NCBI GenBank assembly: GCA_965263305.1
Contig: OZ253666.1
Coordinates: forward strand, 3,348,001 to 3,412,000
Direction of reading: 5' to 3'
From: MED-G105 sp965263305
GTDB taxonomy: Bacteria > Pseudomonadota > Alphaproteobacteria > Caulobacterales > Parvularculaceae
DNA length: 64,000 nt
A program made the position numbers and the translations under genes. The notes beneath the pieces are model-generated. The model saw nothing but the letters and a program-made list of their open reading frames with translations. It did not search any database and had not been told where the DNA came from. Positions 59,400-64,000 of this stretch are shown piece by piece. The stretch's first letter is position 1. Every line of letters starts with the position of its first letter.

Positions 59400-61862
59400 C
59401 TATTCGCGCCGTTGCGTTAGAGGCGTTCTTGCGACGATGGTCCCGTGAACGCCAGCATTGTTATACGCTAAAAGAGCCTGCCGATCTGCAGCGGCCAGCT
59501 GGTCCATCCGCTTAAGGACGGGTTGGAGCGCGCTATTATCGCCCAACGCGACAAATTCTGGAAAATATTGGGCGCGTCTGATTCGAAACCCTCTAGACAC
59601 AGCGCTTTCAAGCCACGTCGCGGCGATTTTATCATTGCCAAGAGCGGCGGCGAGCCGCGCCTCGATGACGTCATAAAGATAATCGCTGCCGCCGTTCTCT
59701 CGATATTCATCCAAAAAGACGCGGGTTCTTTCTGCCAGCTCGGTTGCACCGGCGTCGTCACCAATCCTTTTTCGAAGAAACACTAGATGAGGCGCCGGCA
59801 AATCAAGTTCTGGATAATCGGCGAACAACGGCCCGATAAGTCCGGTGGTCGCATCAGCATAGGCCTCTAACAACGTCTTTGCCTCATCGAACCGGCCGAG
59901 CATCGCTAGGACTTCCGCAGCTTCGTCGTAGTTTGAATACGCCTTTGGCGTTTCGCCATCTGCGGCGAGAAGGAGCAGTGCGTCTGGGAACTCCCCTTTT
60001 GCGGCATGCAATTCCCACTGATGCGAGGATGGATAGAGCGCTGCCGCTTCCTCGAATAGACCAAGATCCGCGAGGTTACGCGCAGCATACAGTCTATTCC
60101 ACATCAAGTTTGGCTCGATCGTAAGCGCCTGATCATACCAGTTTTTAGCAGCGGCCAATTTTCCCTGGAAACGGTTATAATGGCCTAACCCGCGGTAACC
60201 CGTGGATTTCTCAGGATGTTGATCAAGAACCCTGCGCCATATAGCGTGTGCATCGTCATAGCGATCTTGAAGAATCAGGGTTGAGGCGTGGTCCATTGCA
60301 TATTGATCGTTAAACGGATCAAGCATCGCCGCCGTTTCGGCGGATGCATAAGCAGCTATCCATTTCCCGAGGCAACAGCGCGCTTCATAGAGGCTGTAAT
60401 GGGCTGGCGCATGGGAGGGATAGCGCGCTAATGCTGTTTCAAGCGTCTTCTCTGCATCCACACATCTGCCGTCACTTAGTTGTAAGCGCCACTGCGCTTC
60501 CAGCGCGTCAATCCCCATGGGCGTGAGGTTTAGCGCTTTCGAGACATGGGGCGTCGCCGAAGCGCGGGCGTCCGTTCGATCTAAAACCGTCACGCCGCCA
60601 ATTTCGGCGCCGAGCGATAATATGGTCTGCGCTAACCGTCCATGCGCCGGGCCATAATCAGGATCCAGAAGAATGGAAGTTTCGAAAAGAGCACGCGCTT
60701 GGCGAAGATTTTCTGTTCCACCGGCGCGCTGTTTTGCGACACCACGGAGATAGTGATCATAGGCCTCCGCAGATGCAAGTCGAAACCCATCGTTGGCCGA
60801 CCGTTTTTCTTTTGTCTTGTGCGAGGAAAAGCGGTCCGTCCCAAAATTGACAATGGCGCTTTGGAGCGCGGTAAGCGAATGCTCCATTTCACCGTACTCT
60901 AATGGGGCGCTCCAGGAAAAAACGGAGTTACCCGAGGAAACGTCGATGAGATTCGCCGTGAGATGTTCGCCATCTGGGCCACTAGAAATTTCACCGTCCA
61001 GCACGTGGGTGACGTCCAGCACGCTCGCCATTTGCTCATAATTTTGTCGGTTATCGCGAAACGCAAAAGCACTTGAATGTGCAAGCACCCGAATTTCTTC
61101 TGATGTAGAGAGTGCATTGATGAGTTGCTCGGCGACGCTTTCGTTTAAATAATCAGCCTTGGGATTGGAAGGATTCGATTTCAGGGGAAGAACCACAAGT
61201 GAGGTAACAGCCCGGGATGTATTTGGTTGGGCGTCAAAAAAACTACTCGCCTGAGATTTGTCAGTGATCTCTGACGTCGACAATGGTTGATTATCGGCTT
61301 TTCGACTAGTTTCCTGAAATGGCGTCCAAAACATGACAAGACCAAGGAGCGCGAGGAACGTTATCGATGCCGCGATAGCCCTAATGGGATAATCGCGGGT
61401 CGGGGAAGGCGTATCAAATTGGTTGGGGAGTTGCTCTGGCTTACCGTCTGAAACAGCGGGCTTCGCCCTGGGATTCGGCTTCGAATTGGGATCCGGAACT
61501 TCGCTCGCACCGGTGCCCGGAGGATTTAGATCAACTTCGGCCGCTAATCGATAACCGCGTTTGGGAATTGTTTGAATGTAGTTCCGCCCCCCCGGTGCGA
61601 TCGCCATTGATCGACGCAGTTCCGATATTACGCGCGTCAAGCTTTCATCGGAGGTCGCAACAGCATTCGGCCAAACCGCGTTTAGGATGTCATCACGCGT
61701 CACCACGTCGCCGGCGTGTGCAGCAAGAACGGAAAGAACTTCAATAAGTTTCGGCTCGACGCGTATGTTTTCGTTATCGTGGGTGATCGAATTTCCCAAG
61801 GGATCAACCACCAGTGCCCCAATACCGAATGGCTCATTCAGACTGATTTGATATTGCGCCAT
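59400..61862 (-). CDS. CadC-like winged-helix regulator with TPR domain
   Basis: This 820-residue protein starts with an OmpR-type winged helix (about 15-110; LIEVLSVLAAHAGDVVTRDDIL, SLTRVISELRRSM, YIQTIPKRGYRL). A Pro-rich linker follows, then a transmembrane helix (about 160-180), then an adenylate-cyclase-associated-like TolB/CadC region (VLPLKSNP, VTHVLDGEIS) and TPR repeats to the end. This is the CadC-like one-component layout, with the DNA-binding part in the cytoplasm and the sensor outside. The signal is unknown. The ATG at 61862 has GGGGGAA about 10 bp upstream. The target is probably not the adjacent unknown genes alone. Confidence 0.88.
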   Translation of the reverse strand: MAQYQISLNEPFGIGALVVDPLGNSITHDNENIRVEPKLIEVLSVLAAHAGDVVTRDDILNAVWPNAVATSDESLTRVISELRRSMAIAPGGRNYIQTIPKRGYRLAAEVDLNPPGTGASEVPDPNSKPNPRAKPAVSDGKPEQLPNQFDTPSPTRDYPIRAIAASITFLALLGLVMFWTPFQETSRKADNQPLSTSEITDKSQASSFFDAQPNTSRAVTSLVVLPLKSNPSNPKADYLNESVAEQLINALSTSEEIRVLAHSSAFAFRDNRQNYEQMASVLDVTHVLDGEISSGPDGEHLTANLIDVSSGNSVFSWSAPLEYGEMEHSLTALQSAIVNFGTDRFSSHKTKEKRSANDGFRLASAEAYDHYLRGVAKQRAGGTENLRQARALFETSILLDPDYGPAHGRLAQTILSLGAEIGGVTVLDRTDARASATPHVSKALNLTPMGIDALEAQWRLQLSDGRCVDAEKTLETALARYPSHAPAHYSLYEARCCLGKWIAAYASAETAAMLDPFNDQYAMDHASTLILQDRYDDAHAIWRRVLDQHPEKSTGYRGLGHYNRFQGKLAAAKNWYDQALTIEPNLMWNRLYAARNLADLGLFEEAAALYPSSHQWELHAAKGEFPDALLLLAADGETPKAYSNYDEAAEVLAMLGRFDEAKTLLEAYADATTGLIGPLFADYPELDLPAPHLVFLRKRIGDDAGATELAERTRVFLDEYRENGGSDYLYDVIEARLAAALGNDKIAATWLESAVSRGFRIRRAQYFPEFVALGDNSALQPVLKRMDQLAAADRQALLAYNNAGVHGTIVARTPLTQRRE

Positions 61863-62234
61863 TCGCAAACCGTTCCCCCGGACAACAATTGGTCGCGTCA
61901 TGACAACTATAACCAGTACAGGTGATGACGTCACCAGTAGACAAAAAACCTGATGAAAATATTCGGGTACAAAAAAATTGAAATAATAACAATAAATACA
62001 AAGGTTTAGTCGATTGAAAATTTTAACTCGCCAGAGAATTCCTTCAGGACGGCGGCTGTAAGCAATGACTACGCTCCTTCATGGATCGCCAATCGCATAT
62101 GTGTTCACCGGCCCATATGGCCTCATCTACCTTCATCGGGCTTTAACAACTTGGGGGGACCGGGGGACTTCGGACGCTTCTGCAGGCGGCGATCCGTTTG
62201 TGAATGAGCTTTCGATGAAAAGGATAGACCACCC
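61863..62234. other. Divergent promoter region of the CadC-like gene
   Basis: This 372-bp gap holds the start of the winged-helix gene and the leader of the unknown secreted gene. It includes a short palindrome-bearing element (GGTGATGACGTCACC at 61921-61935) and an AT-rich tract (61950-62030). A small open frame at 62065 overlaps the next gene in another frame and is not supported. Confidence 0.5.
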
Positions 62235-62897
62235 ATGTTCAACAAATCTGCGATCGTTGCGATGGCGGCAGCGATTTTCTTTACCCAAAGCGCCGAAGCG
62301 GACTCCCGCCAAACCCGCCCGCGGGCATTTCTACAAACGTCTCAAGCTCTCAATGTACTGGAGCTGGATGAATTTGAGATTGGGCCGATTGGCCCATCAG
62401 AATCCTTCGGAACACTGACCCGCGAAAGCAATCAACTTGTTTTCAACGGTGCTTTCCAGGACTTGTCAGTGACTGAAAACCCCTATTCGGTATGGTGGAT
62501 TGTTTTCAATTCTCCAGCCCGGTGCACCACGCCTTGCAGTGGTGATGACATCGCCACAGGTATCGGCCAGGCGTTTTTCGCTGGCGCGTTCATTGCTGAT
62601 GAAGAGGGACGCGGTAACGTCAATGCATTACTGCCTGTGGGCGCGATCCCGTCTGGCGCTTTTCGCGCCAGCGACGCGGGCCTCGCGAATCCTCGTTTCG
62701 AAACGGGTCTAAGGCGAGCGCTCGACGCCCAAATCTCCGTCGTCATTCGCCGACATGGCGATCTGAGCGGCGAGGCGGCGAGTGTCGCGGACCTTTTTGG
62801 GGGGGCTGGCTGCGATGCTCAATTCCCGAATGGGCCGACCGCGAGCCTTCAACCATGTGATGACGAATTACTCATCGTGTTTCCTCCCGCGCGGTAG
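62235..62897 (+). CDS. Secreted protein of unknown function
   Basis: This 220-residue protein has a clear signal peptide (FNKSAIVAMAAAIFFTQSAEA, cleaved near residue 22). The mature part has two Cys pairs (CTTPC and CDAQF...QPCDD) and a pattern like VWWIVFNSPARC and GVRGNVNALLPVG-type stretches, which recall secreted CHRD-like or lipid-binding beta domains only weakly. I make no functional call. It is divergent from the CadC-like gene and may be a target of it. Confidence 0.72.
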   Translation: MFNKSAIVAMAAAIFFTQSAEADSRQTRPRAFLQTSQALNVLELDEFEIGPIGPSESFGTLTRESNQLVFNGAFQDLSVTENPYSVWWIVFNSPARCTTPCSGDDIATGIGQAFFAGAFIADEEGRGNVNALLPVGAIPSGAFRASDAGLANPRFETGLRRALDAQISVVIRRHGDLSGEAASVADLFGGAGCDAQFPNGPTASLQPCDDELLIVFPPAR

Positions 62898-63031
62898 GTT
62901 GCGTCACTACCGTGGGCGCTCGGCATTTCCTTTTGGGGATGGCGAGCGCTACATTCATCTGTGGGTGGGAGGTTGAGCAATGGGCTCTAAACAGAACTCC
63001 CTTAGACAAGACTCATGGGGAGGGACACGAC

Positions 63032-63745
63032 GTGGATATTGTCACGATTTTGGCGATCACCGCTATTTTTACCGTAAATAATCATAATACAGATGATGAT
63101 ACTACCACCTACACGTACGAAACCCGATATTTCTGTGAAACGTCCGGTGAAACCAAAGTCGATTCAATAATTAAACGCGTCGAAGCGCCGATCTACGATG
63201 ACGAAGTAGCGAGTGGTCGGTTGCAGGGGTGGGGGTGGCTAAAACATCGAACCGGAAATCAAGCGCGCCGCCTTTTTATAGAGACCGGACCGAGCTATGC
63301 CTCTTTGTATGATGCGCAATCCAAAGCGGGAGGGTCATTTTCTTCAAAGTATACCAAGGAACGAGATGAATTCAGGGCGATCTGTACGTCCCATATCGAT
63401 GACATTTGGCGCACGATCGCCGGAAATTACGTGAGCGAGAGCAAGGATCTTTTAATCGCGAATTTCTCATGTGCGCCCGGCACCGCGCCATTGGCGGACG
63501 CCTGGTTAAAAGAAAACCTTGCGACGGCGTTGGATGAGATGATTGAAAGCGGTGAACTACAAGCGTGGTCGTGGAGGACGAATATTATTGGCGGGTATGC
63601 AAATCGTTCCCTTACTCTGCAGAGTGACGATTATCTGAGGCTTCTAACCGCGTGGGAAGAAGTGATCGCGCGAAGAGGTGCGCGGGCCAAAAGAAAGAAA
63701 AATTTCGCCTGCAACGTTGTCGTAAGCGAGTTGTGGTACAATTAA
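63032..63745 (+). CDS. Predicted membrane-anchored protein of unknown function
   Basis: This 237-residue protein most probably starts at GTG 63032, which has GGAGGG 8 bp upstream and puts a hydrophobic segment (DIVTILAITAIFTV) at the N-terminus. A longer frame from 62912 (GTG) or 62939 (ATG) has no ribosome site. The rest is charged, with C-x-x pairs (FCETSG, CTSH, CAPG) and aromatic stretches, and resembles no family I know. It follows the secreted protein gene on the same strand and its stop overlaps the convergent gene by 4 bp (TTAA). Confidence 0.6.
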   Translation: MDIVTILAITAIFTVNNHNTDDDTTTYTYETRYFCETSGETKVDSIIKRVEAPIYDDEVASGRLQGWGWLKHRTGNQARRLFIETGPSYASLYDAQSKAGGSFSSKYTKERDEFRAICTSHIDDIWRTIAGNYVSESKDLLIANFSCAPGTAPLADAWLKENLATALDEMIESGELQAWSWRTNIIGGYANRSLTLQSDDYLRLLTAWEEVIARRGARAKRKKNFACNVVVSELWYN

Positions 63746-64000
63746 ACCCTTGTCGCGGCGTCTTTGATCGCCTTTCTAATGCGCACATAGGTCGCACACC
63801 GACAAATATTGCCAGCCATGGCGGCGTCGATGTCCTCGTCCGTCGGGTTGGGCGTTGATTCTAAGAGCGAAATTGCGGACATGATTTGGCCCGATTGGCA
63901 GTAGCCGCATTGCGGCACATCAATCGCTTCCCATGCCGCACGCACCGCGTCGGCCTGCGGGCCCTGTTTGCCCTCGATGGTCGTGATGGACGTTCCTTCC
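63742..64000 (-). CDS. (2Fe-2S)-binding subunit of a molybdo-hydroxylase, C-terminal part (partial)
   Basis: The gene runs off the window end; the last 85 residues and the TAA are visible. They form the C-terminal helical domain of the xanthine-oxidase-type iron-sulfur subunit. CGYCQSGQIM carries the first two cluster ligands and NICRCATY the last two. The segment SITTIEG leads into it. These subunits pass electrons from the molybdenum subunit; isoquinoline 1-oxidoreductase or aldehyde dehydrogenase types are the likely matches. The large subunit should lie outside the window. Confidence 0.9.
   Translation of the reverse strand, partial: EGTSITTIEGKQGPQADAVRAAWEAIDVPQCGYCQSGQIMSAISLLESTPNPTDEDIDAAMAGNICRCATYVRIRKAIKDAATRV

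Noticed and set aside
62065..62418. 117-codon open frame before the secreted protein gene
   Set aside because: It overlaps the signal-peptide gene in another frame and lacks family features or a ribosome site.

Overview
The window reads as chromosomal DNA of an alphaproteobacterium. The markers are the F1-ATPase zeta inhibitor gene, a UbiK-type accessory factor, the purC-purS-purQ order, a full squalene-to-hopanoid gene set, a LOV-HisKA_2 histidine kinase and a VPxPA-like PEP-CTERM protein. I cannot fix the family; a marine Parvularculales or Hyphomonadaceae-like organism is possible but is inference. No tRNA, rRNA or CRISPR array was seen. Coding density is high and there is one insertion sequence.

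Layout. 1-3.5 kb: a TPR protein cut by the window start, a lipoprotein, panD and a PEP-CTERM secreted protein. 4-7.3 kb: class V aminotransferase, SDR and an iron-sulfur photolyase-like gene with a frameshift in a T7 run. 7.7-12.9 kb: a complete branched-chain 2-oxoacid dehydrogenase operon (E1alpha, E1beta, E2, E3). 12.9-14.6 kb: DoxX-like membrane protein and Rieske oxygenase, divergent. 14.6-20.7 kb: prs, pgeF, midA-like and lgt on the minus strand; ubiK, ybjN-like and proC on the plus strand. 20.7-31.3 kb: isoprenoid and hopanoid genes (hpnB, hpnC-D-E, hpnG, hpnH, ispH, ispA) with a YbjQ pair and a YbjN/zinc-finger-like protein among them. 31.5-33.5 kb: a LOV histidine kinase split by an IS1595-family element, with a possible response-regulator remnant after it. 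33.6-38.9 kb: uvrB with a hairpin in its leader, a DUF885 protein and an acetyltransferase with a terminator-like hairpin inside its coding region.

38.9-43.5 kb: a tightly packed four-gene operon (two small membrane proteins, a ferric-reductase-like/Rieske fusion, a membrane-anchored Cys/His-motif protein) leading straight into squalene-hopene cyclase (shc). This is the best candidate here for an undescribed redox system. 43.5-56 kb: HCCA-isomerase-like protein, two beta-helix surface proteins each next to an exported amidase, purC-purS-purQ, ATPase zeta, an SDR, a TrpR-like regulator and hisG. 56-64 kb: a membrane protein with a winged-helix-like tail, haloalkane dehalogenase, a second lipoamide dehydrogenase, a CadC-like winged-helix/TPR regulator, two unknown genes and the end of a [2Fe-2S] molybdo-hydroxylase small subunit.

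Working together: ispH and ispA supply farnesyl diphosphate; HpnC/D/E turn it into squalene; Shc cyclises it; HpnH and HpnG attach and process the adenosyl-derived side chain. HpnB is associated with the same pathway. The Bkd complex supplies branched acyl-CoA from Val/Leu/Ile breakdown.
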